Shown here one piece after another: positions 1-8,851 of a stretch of DNA of 64,000 nt. Origin of the DNA: Methylobacter sp. (GTDB taxonomy: Bacteria; Pseudomonadota; Gammaproteobacteria; Methylococcales; Methylomonadaceae); assembly GCA_004299305.1 (NCBI GenBank), contig SCPZ01000036.1, positions 27,801-91,800 on the forward strand, in the 5' to 3' direction. How positions within the stretch are numbered: the first letter of the stretch is position 1; every line of letters starts with the position of its first letter. The translations under genes were made by a program, and so were the position numbers. The notes beneath the pieces are model-generated. The model searched no databases. It saw only the letters and a list, made by a program, of their open reading frames with translations, and was not told the origin of the DNA.

Positions 1-418
1 CCGGCAGAAAGGCGCTCTCAACGATAGGCAACAAGGCCAGTTCGCCGGGGATATTTTTGGCTTCGACCTCGTCAAGTATAAGATGCAGATAAGGTTCCGC
101 CCGTTGCTGAACCCTGGCAAGATAAGCGGGATGTCGTAAATACCAGTTTAACTCGCGATTAATTCGTTCATTTTCAATTTCGGGTAGCGAATATAATGCT
201 ATTAACCGTTCCCAAACCGTATTCTTGTACTTGGTTGGTACGGTATATTTTTGTTTGCCGAACGGATGCAGAGCATGTCTGACATAGCCGTTATCGGTTT
301 CGGAGCTGGCAGGCGGCCTATCGTTAAAAGAGTCTTTCGAGGTTGTAGAGCAGCCTGTTACGATTAAAAAGATCAATATTAATAAAAATTTAACTGATCT
401 GTTAAAGTTCACGTGCAT
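1..418 (-). CDS. mltD: Membrane-bound lytic murein transglycosylase D, N-terminal part (cut by window edge)
   Basis: The frame opens at the ATG whose complement is 416-418 and runs off the window start with no stop, giving about 139 residues. The N-terminus is a lipoprotein signal: a basic start, a run rich in Leu and Ile, then a VTGCS lipobox. Further on, PGELALLPIVESAFLP matches the segment before the catalytic core of MltD, where the Glu of the VES motif is the conserved catalytic-type residue. MltD cleaves the glycan strands of peptidoglycan at the outer membrane. In E. coli mltD also lies close to yafS and rnhA, which supports the call; gloB, found between them there, is absent here. The LysM repeats expected at the C-terminus lie outside the window. 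Confidence 0.85.
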   Translation of the reverse strand, partial: MHVNFNRSVKFLLILIFLIVTGCSTTSKDSFNDRPPASSETDNGYVRHALHPFGKQKYTVPTKYKNTVWERLIALYSLPEIENERINRELNWYLRHPAYLARVQQRAEPYLHLILDEVEAKNIPGELALLPIVESAFLP

Positions 419-518
419 TATCTAAGCCTTTTTAAGAGTGAAGTTTATTATTAGAATGTTATCATTATAGCTTGTTTTTATTGAAAATCATCAAAGTCAG
501 ATAGTGTAGAATTCGGAC

Positions 519-1238
519 ATGAAGCGTAATTTCTTATTTGCTTGGTATCAAACGCCCAGAGGCAAGCTGTTGCAACAGCTTGAAGCCGACTATTTGCAAC
601 GGTCCATTACCGTCAGTTGTCAGCAAACTATCTTGCAAATTGGCGGATTGGGCTGGGAAAATGAATTCATCGACTGCACTTTATACAAGAATTTTACGGT
701 ACTCGATGCCAAAAGCCTGGGTTGCAATAAGGCGAGAAAAATCCAGGCTAAAGCCTACAGCCTACCCTTGCAAAGTAACTGTGTCGATATGATTATAGTG
801 CCGCATTTATTGGAGTTTGATGCCTGTCGATTCCAGACTATGCGCGAAGTTGAGCGCGTTTTGAAGCCGGAGGGAATACTCATCGTGCTGAATTTTAATC
901 CTTGGAGCTTATGGGTTAGATACCAGTATTTGTGGGATAAAAAAATGGCAGATTCATGGGGAGGGCACTTTATTTCCCGCTCAAGAATTTTGGACTGGCT
1001 AAAATTATTGAATTTTGAAGTGACCGTATCGTCGGAGTTTAATTTGGATACGGTAAAGTCGACGCATGGAAAGTTTATAACCCGAGGTCACTCGCTGACA
1101 TCGACCGCCTATGCGATTAAGGCTATCAAACGCCGTTACAACCTGATTCCGTTAACGCCGGTAGAAACACTAACTTCCCGCTTAATCCTGGCAAACCCGC
1201 TTAATTCACCGACAACACAGATAAACAGACATGACTGA
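519..1238 (+). CDS. YafS-like class I SAM-dependent methyltransferase
   Basis: A protein of 239 residues. A glycine-containing LQIGGLGWE segment near residue 42 corresponds to the SAM-binding motif I of class I methyltransferases but is degenerate. The [21 protein letters not shown] stretch near residue 110-130 is the typical post-motif strand of the Methyltransf_11 type. It overlaps rnhA by 8 bases and diverges from mltD, the same neighbourhood as yafS in E. coli, so both products are probably made from one transcript. The substrate is unknown; related genes sit next to glyoxalase II in other bacteria, which says little about function. No strong ribosome binding site precedes the ATG. Confidence 0.75.
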   Translation: MKRNFLFAWYQTPRGKLLQQLEADYLQRSITVSCQQTILQIGGLGWENEFIDCTLYKNFTVLDAKSLGCNKARKIQAKAYSLPLQSNCVDMIIVPHLLEFDACRFQTMREVERVLKPEGILIVLNFNPWSLWVRYQYLWDKKMADSWGGHFISRSRILDWLKLLNFEVTVSSEFNLDTVKSTHGKFITRGHSLTSTAYAIKAIKRRYNLIPLTPVETLTSRLILANPLNSPTTQINRHD

Positions 1239-1668
1239 TTCTGTCATTATTTATACCGATGGCGCCTGCAAAGGCAATCCTGGGCCTGGCGGCTGGGGCG
1301 TTATATTCAGCTATAAGGGAAATGTTAAGGAGCTCTACGGCGGCGATCCTGATACAACCAATAACCGCATGGAGTTGATGGCGGCGATTCAGGCGCTGGA
1401 AACCTTGACTAAGCCCTGTTCGGTGCGGCTCAATACCGATTCAAAATACGTACTTCAAGGCATTACCGAATGGATGGTCAACTGGAAAAAACGCGGCTGG
1501 AAAACTGCTTCCCGAACGCCGGTTAAAAATGAAGACCTGTGGCGCAGGCTGGATGAAGCTATTCAACGGCACAATATTGAGTGGACATGGGTAAAAGGCC
1601 ATTCTGGCGATAAAGATAACGACAGGGCGGATGAGTTGGCTAATTTGGGGATCGATTCATTAAGCTAA
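1231..1668 (+). CDS. rnhA: Ribonuclease HI
   Basis: A protein of 145 residues, close to the 155 of E. coli RNase HI. It removes the RNA strand of RNA-DNA hybrids, clearing primers and R-loops in the cytoplasm. The four acidic active-site residues fall at the canonical numbers: D10 in [15 protein letters not shown]48 in NNRMELMA, D70 in NTDSKYV and D134 in DRADELA. The accessory His is H124 in VKGHSG. The ATG overlaps the end of the upstream methyltransferase gene by 8 bases. A clear bidirectional terminator follows at 1722-1756. Confidence 0.97.
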   Translation: MTDSVIIYTDGACKGNPGPGGWGVIFSYKGNVKELYGGDPDTTNNRMELMAAIQALETLTKPCSVRLNTDSKYVLQGITEWMVNWKKRGWKTASRTPVKNEDLWRRLDEAIQRHNIEWTWVKGHSGDKDNDRADELANLGIDSLS

Positions 1669-1721
1669 TCATGCATACGATTTAAACTATTGCTTACAAC
1701 GCTTTCAAGAATAACAGGCAC

Positions 1722-1756
1722 AAAAAAGGGTGCGCCGAAACCGACGCACCCTTTTT
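1722..1756. terminator. Bidirectional rho-independent terminator between rnhA and a convergent small membrane gene
   Basis: A 7-bp GC-rich stem, GGGTGCG (1728-1734) with CGCACCC (1745-1751), has a 10-base loop and is flanked by A6 on the left and T5 on the right. It can therefore end transcripts from both convergent genes. Confidence 0.85.
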
Positions 1757-1774
1757 AAGATGAGCAAGTGAATG

Positions 1775-2101
1775 TTAAACTTTTACTGCGTCGGCAATTT
1801 CGTTAAACGCTTCAACTCTTGTTTTACCGGTCTTAATCAAGTCAACACCCGTATCAACCACCATTTTGCAAAGTCCTGGCGTTTTATAAACAACCAAACT
1901 TAAATAACCAATAGCCGGGATGGCGATAAAGGCCGCAATAAAACCGTTAAAACCAACAACTCCCATCAGTTTTATGAGGAGTACAACAGCATCCAAAGGT
2001 AGTAAAACCATGGCGCCAAAATAGGCGATCACCATGAATATGGACACCACAAAAACCACAAACTGAAGTAGCCTGACCAACGCAACGTTAACTTTTTTCA
2101 T
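1775..2101 (-). CDS. Small two- or three-helix membrane protein of unknown function
   Basis: A 108-residue protein with a short basic start (MKKVN) and hydrophobic stretches at about residues 8-38, 40-50 and 52-72, followed by a soluble tail of about 35 residues ending EAFNEIADAVKV. I do not recognise the family. It stands alone between the terminator shared with rnhA and the rhomboid gene, which is transcribed in the same direction about 120 bases upstream. The even codon use and ATG start suggest a real gene. Confidence 0.6.
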   Translation of the reverse strand: MKKVNVALVRLLQFVVFVVSIFMVIAYFGAMVLLPLDAVVLLIKLMGVVGFNGFIAAFIAIPAIGYLSLVVYKTPGLCKMVVDTGVDLIKTGKTRVEAFNEIADAVKV

Positions 2102-2218
2102 ATTACTTTCACAATCTGATTGAACTTAAGGATTCTTTGTAATCAGGAAATGATTCCTGATCTTGATGTGTCGTCAAAAACACCGTTTTTTGAAGCGGCA
2201 AATTATACATTAACAGCG

Positions 2219-2908
2219 TCAAAATAATTCATTTTTTTCGGCTTGGTCCTTGCGAAGAAATAATCGGTATAAAACAGAGCCGGCAATAAATCCGCCTAAA
2301 TGAGCCCACCAGGCCACGTCAACAGTAGTGTTTCCAAATAGCATTGCAGTTGTTGCGCTGTATAACTGAATCAAGACCCATAGACCTAAAAAAGCAATCG
2401 CCGGAACATGGATTACTATCGGTAGAAAGAGTATAGGTATCCACACTACAACGCGCTCAAGCGGATATAGGAAAAAATAAGCCGCCAACACGCCGGCGAT
2501 GGCGCCCGATGCGCCGACAACGGGAATGGTTAGAGTCGGGTCGAAAAACCATTGCAAAAAAGTAGCTAAAAGACCGCATGTTAAATAAAAAACCAGGAAA
2601 GGTAAGCGCCCCATCCTATCTTCTACATTATCGCCAAAAATCCATAAAAACCACATATTCATGATAAGGTGAGGCCAGTTTCCGTGCAGAAACAGGCTGG
2701 TCAAAAAAGACAAGTAGCCATCGAAAGGCAGTCCATAATATGGATTTGTATAGCGAATAGGCACCATGCCGTAAAGGTTGATAAGTCGATAGCTTAACTG
2801 TTCCGGCATCAATTTCATGGTCACAAAAACAATAATGCAAATCGCCATTACCCCCCATGTAACTAAAGGCCTTGAATGACAGGGCGCTGTATCTCTAATT
2901 GGTATCAT
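2219..2908 (-). CDS. Rhomboid-family intramembrane serine protease
   Basis: A protein of 229 residues with about six membrane segments. The catalytic Ser is S134 in the GASG motif, preceded by the HGNWPHLIMNMWFLW segment (residues 75-89) that carries the conserved oxyanion-side His and Asn. The catalytic His is H203 in WWAHLGGF. Rhomboids cleave transmembrane segments of client proteins inside the lipid bilayer; the client here is unknown. The length and the extended loop between helices 1 and 2 fit the bacterial membrane-intrinsic rhomboids without cytosolic domains. The gene is monocistronic, diverging from the helicase gene that begins at 3076. Confidence 0.9.
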   Translation of the reverse strand: MIPIRDTAPCHSRPLVTWGVMAICIIVFVTMKLMPEQLSYRLINLYGMVPIRYTNPYYGLPFDGYLSFLTSLFLHGNWPHLIMNMWFLWIFGDNVEDRMGRLPFLVFYLTCGLLATFLQWFFDPTLTIPVVGASGAIAGVLAAYFFLYPLERVVVWIPILFLPIVIHVPAIAFLGLWVLIQLYSATTAMLFGNTTVDVAWWAHLGGFIAGSVLYRLFLRKDQAEKNELF

Positions 2909-3013
2909 GATTTTTCCTGATCTATGTAGATGGGGCTTTTAACCTAGCTTAAAAGCTAAAAAACCGATTTGCAATGAATAGTTATTTAATCATAATCCTG
3001 GACACAAAAAGTC

Positions 3014-3019
3014 TATAAT
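3014..3019 (+). promoter_or_regulatory. Likely sigma-70 -10 box upstream of the DEAD-box helicase
   Basis: A perfect TATAAT lies 57 bases upstream of the helicase ATG. No good -35 hexamer is visible at 16-18 bases spacing, so the assignment rests on the -10 box and position alone. Confidence 0.35.
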
Positions 3020-3075
3020 ACACGCACAGATTGTTCCCCATCATCCTTGCGCTTTAGCAACCAAATTAAAGATTC

Positions 3076-4407
3076 ATGCATCCTAATCCAATAGATAAAA
3101 CCCCGTCCTTTTCCAATCTATCGCTAGCTGAACAATTGTTGTCAGCTGTAAAAAAAATGGGCTTTGAACAGCCCACGCCCGTGCAATTACAGGCGATACC
3201 CTTGGCTCTCGAATACAAGGACCTGTTGGTCAGCGCCGAAACCGGCAGCGGCAAAACCGCCGCCTTCTTGTTGCCGACATTGCACCATTTGCTAACATTA
3301 CCCTCCAAAAAATCCGGTACACGGGCTTTGGTGTTAACGCCGACTCGCGAGTTAGCTCAGCAGATATTTAAGCACTGTCAACAATTGACTGAGTTTACTG
3401 AGTTGAAAACAGGCCTGATTACCGGTGGTGATGACTTCAGGCTACAGCAGAATATGCTGCGCAGAAATACGGAAATTGTTATTGCGACTCCAGGCAGGGT
3501 ATTGGAGTTGATGGAGCAAGAGATACCGAACTTTAGCAATCTGGAAATGCTGATACTGGATGAAGCCGACCGTATGTTGGATATGGGCTTTAGTGAGGAT
3601 GTGCTGACCATCGCCAATAGCTGCAATAAACAGCGGCAAACCCTGTTGTTTTCAGCCACCTTGACGCATTTTGGCGTTATCAAAATGGCTGATAAGCTGT
3701 TGGCGGATCATGATGTTGTTGCTTTAAACACGCTGCATGACGGGCACCGTAACATAGAGCAGCAAATTGTGCTGGCCGATGATAATGATCATAAGCTAAA
3801 GCTGCTGACTTGGCTGTTGCAAAATGAAACTTATGACAAGGCGCTGGTTTTCACTAATAGCCGGATTCAGGCGGACGCTCTTCGTGGGCCGCTTCGTGGG
3901 CAAAAGCTTCGTGTTGGTGTGCTGCATGGGGAAATGGATCAAAAAGATCGTAACCGGATGATGGATTTATTTCGTGAAGGCGAAGTCAAGATTATGCTTG
4001 CTACCGATCTTGCCGCTCGCGGCTTGGATATCAAAGGCATTAATCTGGTTATTAATTTTGATGTGCCGAGAAATGGCATAAATTACATACATCGCATAGG
4101 GCGGACAGGCCGGGTCGATGAGTTGGGTTTGACGATTGCGCTGGTAAAGCATACCGAATGGAATTTAATGTCAGGTATTGAGCGCTTTTTGAAACAGAAA
4201 TTTAAACAGCGCAGTATTAAAGAGTTGGCGGGTAAATATAAGGGACCTAAAAAACTTAAAGCGTCAGGGAAGGCAATGGGAGGTAAAAAGAAAGTAGAGA
4301 CTAAAAAAGCTGTTGCCGAAAAAGTCAAAGTACGCCATAGGGACAAAAAGAACATCGGCAAAAGGCGTGTGCCGACTAGCAAGCCGGATATAATAGAAAC
4401 AAGCTAG
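3076..4407 (+). CDS. srmB: DEAD-box ATP-dependent RNA helicase, SrmB-like
   Basis: A protein of 443 residues (E. coli SrmB has 444). The motifs run in order: the F...GF.QPTPVQ Q-motif near residues 12-35, motif I SAETGSGKT, PTRELAQQ (Ia), ATPGR (Ib), LDEADRMLDMGF (DEAD), SAT (III), ARGLDI (V) and HRIGRTGR (VI). The last 55 residues are strongly basic, and the stretch KVRHRDKKNIGKRR closely resembles the tail of E. coli SrmB as I recall it. This favours SrmB, which helps early assembly of the 50S ribosomal subunit, over RhlE or RhlB. The gene is monocistronic and ends at a shared terminator. Confidence 0.85.
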   Translation: MHPNPIDKTPSFSNLSLAEQLLSAVKKMGFEQPTPVQLQAIPLALEYKDLLVSAETGSGKTAAFLLPTLHHLLTLPSKKSGTRALVLTPTRELAQQIFKHCQQLTEFTELKTGLITGGDDFRLQQNMLRRNTEIVIATPGRVLELMEQEIPNFSNLEMLILDEADRMLDMGFSEDVLTIANSCNKQRQTLLFSATLTHFGVIKMADKLLADHDVVALNTLHDGHRNIEQQIVLADDNDHKLKLLTWLLQNETYDKALVFTNSRIQADALRGPLRGQKLRVGVLHGEMDQKDRNRMMDLFREGEVKIMLATDLAARGLDIKGINLVINFDVPRNGINYIHRIGRTGRVDELGLTIALVKHTEWNLMSGIERFLKQKFKQRSIKELAGKYKGPKKLKASGKAMGGKKKVETKKAVAEKVKVRHRDKKNIGKRRVPTSKPDIIETS

Positions 4408-4410
4408 CCA

Positions 4411-4451
4411 AAAAAAAGGCCCCATTAGCAACGCTAACGGGGCCTTTTTTT
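4411..4451. terminator. Bidirectional rho-independent terminator between srmB and a CheY-like gene
   Basis: A stem of GGCCCCATTAGC with GCTAACGGGGCC (one mismatch, 3-base loop) is flanked by A7 and T7. It therefore works for both convergent genes. Confidence 0.9.
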
Positions 4452-4463
4452 GGATTCGATGTA

Positions 4464-4853
4464 TTAAGAAAGCTTGCCTACAACCTGTTTGACCAAGTTA
4501 TCAGGCTTAAAGGGTTTTACAATATAAGATGTTATTCCCGCCATAATGGCTTCCTTTACCTTGTCTCCTTCAGATGAAGATGTCAGCATTATCCAAGGCG
4601 GCGTGTCTAATTTTGCGTCTTCCTTTACAGCTTTATATAAGTCAAGTCCGCTCATACCTGGCATGTTCCAGTCGCATACTACGATATTAATTCTTACCTT
4701 TCTCATCATTAGCAATGCTTCCTCTCCACCCGGTGCATCAAAAACGTGGGTGAATCCAGCCTCTCGCAGAATAGCTTTGGTTAGTGTCCGCATTGAGGCT
4801 GCATCATCTACAATCAGAATTTTTTTCTGTAGCAATTCTTGTGATATTTCCAT
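4464..4853 (-). CDS. Stand-alone CheY-like response regulator receiver
   Basis: A 129-residue single receiver domain with no output domain. The acidic pair is in ILIVDDAAS, the phosphoacceptor Asp in VVCDWNMPGMSG, the Thr/Ser switch in IMLTSSSE and the conserved Lys in YIVKPFKP. It would take phosphate from a histidine kinase and act by protein contact, as CheY does at the flagellar motor, but no kinase or che gene is in the window. It could equally serve another phosphorelay. The gene is monocistronic, with a strong terminator shared with srmB. Confidence 0.85.
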   Translation of the reverse strand: MEISQELLQKKILIVDDAASMRTLTKAILREAGFTHVFDAPGGEEALLMMRKVRINIVVCDWNMPGMSGLDLYKAVKEDAKLDTPPWIMLTSSSEGDKVKEAIMAGITSYIVKPFKPDNLVKQVVGKLS

Positions 4854-4963
4854 TCTTGTTCCAAATTATACTTATTACGAACACTACGACACTCAACTGA
4901 TGCATTTTACAAGAACTTGAGGTGCTCGACAAATAGATTATAAAAATAATGCAAAGTAGTTCA

Positions 4964-5179
4964 CTATTTACGAAAAAACAAGTTGATAAGCGCAGTAATT
5001 ATGATACTGACAACAATCATAGAGGTAAGCGGAATAAACACAAAGCGTCGTTCGTCTTCAATGCGTATATCACCTGGCAACTTGCCGAACCAGCTAATCA
5101 ACCATGGCGCATAGCTAACAATGAGTCCGATGACTACCAAAACAACACCAAGCGTTGCCAGTAACTTCCCGAATGCCAT
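4964..5179 (-). CDS. DUF2905-family small membrane protein
   Basis: The 71-residue product begins MAFGKLLATLG. It has one hydrophobic segment at residues 4-24, the family hallmark LPGDIRIEDERRFVFIPLTS in the middle, and a second membrane segment before a basic end. DUF2905 proteins are small inner-membrane proteins of unknown role. An upstream in-frame ATG at 5212 would add 11 residues, but a GGGGG run 9 bases before the ATG at 5179 and the family length favour the shorter form. Confidence 0.75.
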   Translation of the reverse strand: MAFGKLLATLGVVLVVIGLIVSYAPWLISWFGKLPGDIRIEDERRFVFIPLTSMIVVSIIITALINLFFRK

Positions 5180-5327
5180 GTGTTGTAACCCCCATTTAAC
5201 GTAAATGCACAAACATACCGTGCAGCTAACAAGAAAAATCTCATTAAGGTAAAATGATAAACATTATTTTATCTTGCCACCAGAAAAGCAATGGGTTCTG
5301 TAACAGGAGCCTCGCGGAATACATTAC

Positions 5328-6926
5328 ATGTTGAGAATCACCGAACTTAAACTCCCGCTTGATCACCCAGAAAATAAGCTCAGAGCAGCGATACTCGATC
5401 GGCTGGGTATCGGCACAGAAGAGCTCATCGCTTATACGATATTCCGGCAAGGTTTCGATGCGCGAAAACGCAATGCAATCCTGCTTGTTTACACGATTGA
5501 CGTGGAACTCTCAAATGAACAGACGATTCTTAATCGCTTGCAAGACGACCCGCACATTTCTTTAACGCCCGACTGCAGTTATCGCTTTGTAACCCAGGCG
5601 TCCAAGGAATTGGCGCAGCGCCCTGTCATAATCGGCACCGGGCCTTGCGGGCTGTTTGCCGGTTTGATTCTGGCGCAAATGGGCTTCAGGCCGATTATTC
5701 TGGAACGGGGCAAAGCCGTGCGGGAACGCACCAAAGACACGTTCGGCCTGTGGCGTAAAGGCCAGTTTAACCCTGAGTCCAATGTGCAGTTTGGCGAAGG
5801 CGGTGCTGGTACGTTTTCTGACGGTAAGCTCCACACCCAGATAAAGGACCCGAATCACTACGGTCGCAAGGTACTCACCGAATTTGTCAAAGCCGGTGCG
5901 CCAAATGAAATCCTTCATATCAGCAAGCCCCACATCGGCACCTTCAGGTTGGTGACTGTAGTAGAACAAATACGTGCGACTATCGAGTCATTAGGTGGAG
6001 AAATCCGCTTCCAAAGCCGGGTTGACGACATCGACATAAATAACGGGCAGGTGCGCGGCGTAGTGCTGGCTAGCGGTGAAAGAATTAACACTAATCATGT
6101 GCTGCTGGCAGTCGGGCATAGCGCGCGCGACACCTTCAAAATGCTTTATGAACGAGGCGTTTATATTGAAGCCAAGCCTTTCTCGATCGGTTTTCGCATA
6201 GAACATCCGCAGTCGTTGATCGACACATGCAGGTGGGGCAGCAATGCGGGGCATCCGTTACTGGGCGCTGCCGATTACAAGCTGGTGCATCATTGCAGCA
6301 ACGGACGTTCCGTATACAGCTTTTGCATGTGTCCCGGCGGCACCGTCGTGGCCGCCACTTCCGAGGCAGGGCACGTAGTTACCAACGGCATGAGTCAATA
6401 CTCGCGCAACGAGCGTAATGCCAACAGCGGCATCGTCGTCGGCATTACGCCAGACGATTATCCCGGTCATCCGTTAGCCGGCATCGATTTTCAACGTCGC
6501 CTAGAAGCGGGCGCATTCAAATTGGGAGGGGAAAGCTATGAAGCGCCTGGGCAACTGGTTGGCGACTTTCTCGCCCAACGCCCTTCTTCGGCATTGGGCG
6601 CCGTTCATCCCTCCTATACGCCGGGCGTGCATTTATGCGACCTCAGCTCCGCTTTGCCGGATTACGCGATAGCCGCGATACGCGAAGCAATCCCGGCTTT
6701 CGATAAAAAAATAAAAGGCTTTGCGATGAAAGATGCGGTATTGACAGGTGTTGAAACCCGCACCTCATCGCCAATCCGCATTAAACGTAATGAACATTAC
6801 CAAAGTCTGAATATCAAAGGGTTGTACCCGGCAGGAGAAGGTGCAGGCTATGCAGGCGGCATTCTCTCTGCGGCTGTGGATGGAATCAAGGTTGCCGAGG
6901 CATTGGCTTTGGATATGATCAAATAA
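5328..6926 (+). CDS. Uncharacterised FAD-dependent dehydrogenase (COG2509 type)
   Basis: A protein of 532 residues. About 95 N-terminal residues form a small domain beginning MLRITELKLPLDH, characteristic of this family. A dinucleotide-binding fold then opens with VIIGTGPCGLFAGLILA (residues 100-117) and continues to the FAD-binding end LYPAGEGAGYAGGILSAAVDG near the C-terminus. A GGAGTFSDGKL segment is also typical. The reaction is unknown for the whole family. The gene stands alone after a divergent DUF2905 gene. The length and both termini agree with a complete gene. Confidence 0.85.
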   Translation: MLRITELKLPLDHPENKLRAAILDRLGIGTEELIAYTIFRQGFDARKRNAILLVYTIDVELSNEQTILNRLQDDPHISLTPDCSYRFVTQASKELAQRPVIIGTGPCGLFAGLILAQMGFRPIILERGKAVRERTKDTFGLWRKGQFNPESNVQFGEGGAGTFSDGKLHTQIKDPNHYGRKVLTEFVKAGAPNEILHISKPHIGTFRLVTVVEQIRATIESLGGEIRFQSRVDDIDINNGQVRGVVLASGERINTNHVLLAVGHSARDTFKMLYERGVYIEAKPFSIGFRIEHPQSLIDTCRWGSNAGHPLLGAADYKLVHHCSNGRSVYSFCMCPGGTVVAATSEAGHVVTNGMSQYSRNERNANSGIVVGITPDDYPGHPLAGIDFQRRLEAGAFKLGGESYEAPGQLVGDFLAQRPSSALGAVHPSYTPGVHLCDLSSALPDYAIAAIREAIPAFDKKIKGFAMKDAVLTGVETRTSSPIRIKRNEHYQSLNIKGLYPAGEGAGYAGGILSAAVDGIKVAEALALDMIK

Positions 6927-7345
6927 ACGCTTGTCCGAAGCAATTTATTGAACGGACACATTTACAGATAACATCCCTTCAAGTTATTTAGCTTTCATTG
7001 CTAAATAATATTTCCACTTCCAAACGTAAAACTGAGCGGAAAGTCGGGTGGGGTTGTAAATCCCGTTCTGCCTGAGTTGTTTTTAAAAATGCTTTTGTGC
7101 GCGGAACGCTAGCTTAGTCCTTCAGCAGCTCCAGAAGGTTTTGATGTCGATCAAAGGAGCGTATCCCGTCAGGATATTCTTTGCGGCTAATTTTGCTTAC
7201 GTTTATCCGTTGCATCAGAGTCTATCGTGGTGATAGGTAGCATGTAGCCGTCTATTTCTGCTACTTGTTGCTGACAGTGGTGCATAGTATTGTTGGCGAT
7301 TGCGTGGATATTGATAATTTGCCGATTGTTGTAACAGCCGGGCCG
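6927..7345. other. 419-base intergenic stretch with two weak hairpins and no recognised gene
   Basis: Two stem-loops lie just after the dehydrogenase gene: TGTCCG/CGGACA (6932-6958) and TTATTTAGC/GCTAAATAA (6984-7008). The second, read on either strand, could slow or end transcription. On the minus strand, short open pieces near 7080-6987 and 7330-7195 read like protein remnants but contain stops, and I do not recognise them. They may be the ruins of a gene. Confidence 0.4.
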
Positions 7346-7936
7346 CTATAGTTGGCGATCATTCCGCGCAGAACGTTTCAATACATCCCAGGCTGAACGT
7401 AGGTTGGATTCAGGTTCGGGCAAAAGCAGCGTGATCACTATTTCTTCAATGGCTGCGAGTATGCAGATTACGGTCGCGGCTCGAAACGGCCATGCCGGAC
7501 CGCCCAGAAACAGTACATACAAGGTTAAACACATAGCGCCGGCGGCGACTTTCACCCCCCAGGTATGGTAGCTGGTAAAACAGCCAAACTTAAAAAAACC
7601 CACAACGGCAGGTAATAAGCAACTGGCTACGATCAAGCCGACATAAAACAGTTCTCTTTTTACCACGTCAGGCCACAGCCACCAGCAACACAGGGCAATG
7701 GTCAGGTAAGTGATGACGTCGGCCCAGCTGTCGAGGGTTGCGCCAAACTCGGTAACTTGTCCGGTTAATCGGGCGGCCATGCCGTCAAGCAAATCGGTCA
7801 CAAAGGCAATCGCCAGCAGTTCCATAAAGGCAATAGGGTGGTTATGCCAGGCGAACCATAATAATGCCGGGGCCGCGACAAAGCGAAACCCAGTCAACAG
7901 GTTGGGAAGGGTTAGTTTGGATTGCATATCGCTCAT
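7346..7936 (-). CDS. CDP-alcohol phosphatidyltransferase family protein
   Basis: A protein of 196 residues from the ATG at 7936, whose ATGA overlaps the stop of the upstream phosphoesterase gene; this overlap decides the start over a longer frame. The family signature is complete: DLLDG (residues 50-54), two residues, AR, eight residues, G, three residues, D, three residues, D. Those Asp residues bind the metal ions that activate the CDP-alcohol. Five to six membrane segments follow. The enzyme swaps CMP for an alcohol to make a phospholipid; the acceptor cannot be read from the sequence. It forms a three-gene minus-strand operon with a YbhP-like phosphoesterase and a CarS-like cytidylyltransferase. 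Confidence 0.88.
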   Translation of the reverse strand: MSDMQSKLTLPNLLTGFRFVAAPALLWFAWHNHPIAFMELLAIAFVTDLLDGMAARLTGQVTEFGATLDSWADVITYLTIALCCWWLWPDVVKRELFYVGLIVASCLLPAVVGFFKFGCFTSYHTWGVKVAAGAMCLTLYVLFLGGPAWPFRAATVICILAAIEEIVITLLLPEPESNLRSAWDVLKRSARNDRQL

Positions 7937-8838
7937 AAGGTAAACGAGGCTGTCAAGGGGGCATGATCCGAAAGCGTATGCCACGGCGCCTGGCTCAGCC
8001 GTTCGCACGATACCGGGATTAAGCCGCGATAATAAATGCGATCCATCGGTAAAAAAGGCAGCCAAGATGGAAAGCTTCGTGCATGGCGTCCATGGGTTAC
8101 ATGGAAAATTTCCTGTAAACCCAGGTGATCGTGGAACAATCGATCAGCTTGTCCCAGCCAGTCGTTAAAATCACCGGCGATAATTAGCGGTGCATCGTGA
8201 GGTACATGGCTGTCGATATGGGCGGATAATTTGCTTATTTGCAGACGGCGCTCTTTGCCGATTAATCCGAAATGTATGCACACGATATGAACGTCCTGAT
8301 TACTTTCATGCCGTCGGTCGCATTGGTTCCCTACCAATTGCGACACTTCTGACCGGCATGGATGCTGGGAATGCCGAGGACTGTCGGGAACAGTCTCGGC
8401 CGCCATCCTTGGCAGTCGGTCGCATTGGTTCCTTACCAATTGCGACACTTCCGCCATCCTTGGCAGTCGAATAACGCCATGCAACAGGCTGCGGCTGGCC
8501 CAGGTGAAAGGCGAGACATTAATATTTTCCCAGCGCTCAAACGGATACTTGCTCAAGATTGCATTGCCGTGATGACCGGCGTTGTATATCGCATTTTTAC
8601 CGTAGGCATGGAAAGGCCAGGTGTTTTCAGCAAGAAATTCAAGCTGGGATAAAACCGGCCAATCGGCGATTTTTTTTTCATGCCGCAGATGCTCGCCTTG
8701 CATTTCCTGTAGGAACATCAAATCGGCGTCGGCGGCTATCAGCGCATCCCGAATTTGGTGCAGCACAAACCGCCGGTTGCCGGTATTAAAGCCTTTGTGG
8801 ATGTTGTAGGTTAATACCCTTAATTCTTTTTCGCTCAT
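7933..8838 (-). CDS. YbhP-like endonuclease/exonuclease/phosphatase-fold protein with an in-frame repeat insertion
   Basis: About 301 residues from the ATG at 8838 (a GTG two codons upstream is possible). The order of motifs follows E. coli YbhP: LTYNIHKGFNTGNRRF, LQEMQGEH (metal-binding Glu), GHHGNAILSKYPFERWEN, CIHFGL, AGDFNDW and RIYYRGL...LSDHAPL with the terminal catalytic Asp-His pair. The fold hydrolyses phosphodiester or phosphate ester bonds; in E. coli ybhP lies beside cardiolipin synthase, and here it sits between two lipid-type genes. Between GVIRLP and ESNQDVHIVC, where YbhP has a short loop, there are about 52 extra residues encoded by palindromic repeats (8312-8470). The reading frame is kept and all catalytic motifs remain, so the protein may still work. 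Confidence 0.85.
   Translation of the reverse strand: MSEKELRVLTYNIHKGFNTGNRRFVLHQIRDALIAADADLMFLQEMQGEHLRHEKKIADWPVLSQLEFLAENTWPFHAYGKNAIYNAGHHGNAILSKYPFERWENINVSPFTWASRSLLHGVIRLPRMAEVSQLVRNQCDRLPRMAAETVPDSPRHSQHPCRSEVSQLVGNQCDRRHESNQDVHIVCIHFGLIGKERRLQISKLSAHIDSHVPHDAPLIIAGDFNDWLGQADRLFHDHLGLQEIFHVTHGRHARSFPSWLPFLPMDRIYYRGLIPVSCERLSQAPWHTLSDHAPLTASFTL
8313..8469. repeat. Palindromic repeat cluster inserted in frame inside the YbhP-like gene
   Basis: A 37-base unit occurs twice, at 8313-8349 and 8415-8451, with one mismatch. Each contains an imperfect hairpin built from GCATTGG and CCAATTGC. A 19-base unit, CCGCCATCCTTGGCAGTCG, occurs twice at 8400-8418 and 8451-8469. Between them are a hairpin around 8375-8400 (CCGAG-ACTGT with ACAGT-C-CTCGG) and one around 8354-8374 (GGCAT with ATGCC). 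The block looks like a compound short interspersed palindromic element rather than evolved coding sequence. Confidence 0.75.
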
Positions 8839-8851
8839 ATACACTTTAAAT

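Noticed and set aside
7937..8065. N-terminal extension of the CDP-alcohol transferase
   Set aside because: The extra residues lie inside the YbhP-like gene; the ATGA overlap at 7933-7936 is the natural start.
8313..8469. Possible CRISPR array because of two spaced identical units
   Set aside because: Only two copies of each unit, unequal spacing, internal hairpins and an in-frame position in a gene; no cas genes.
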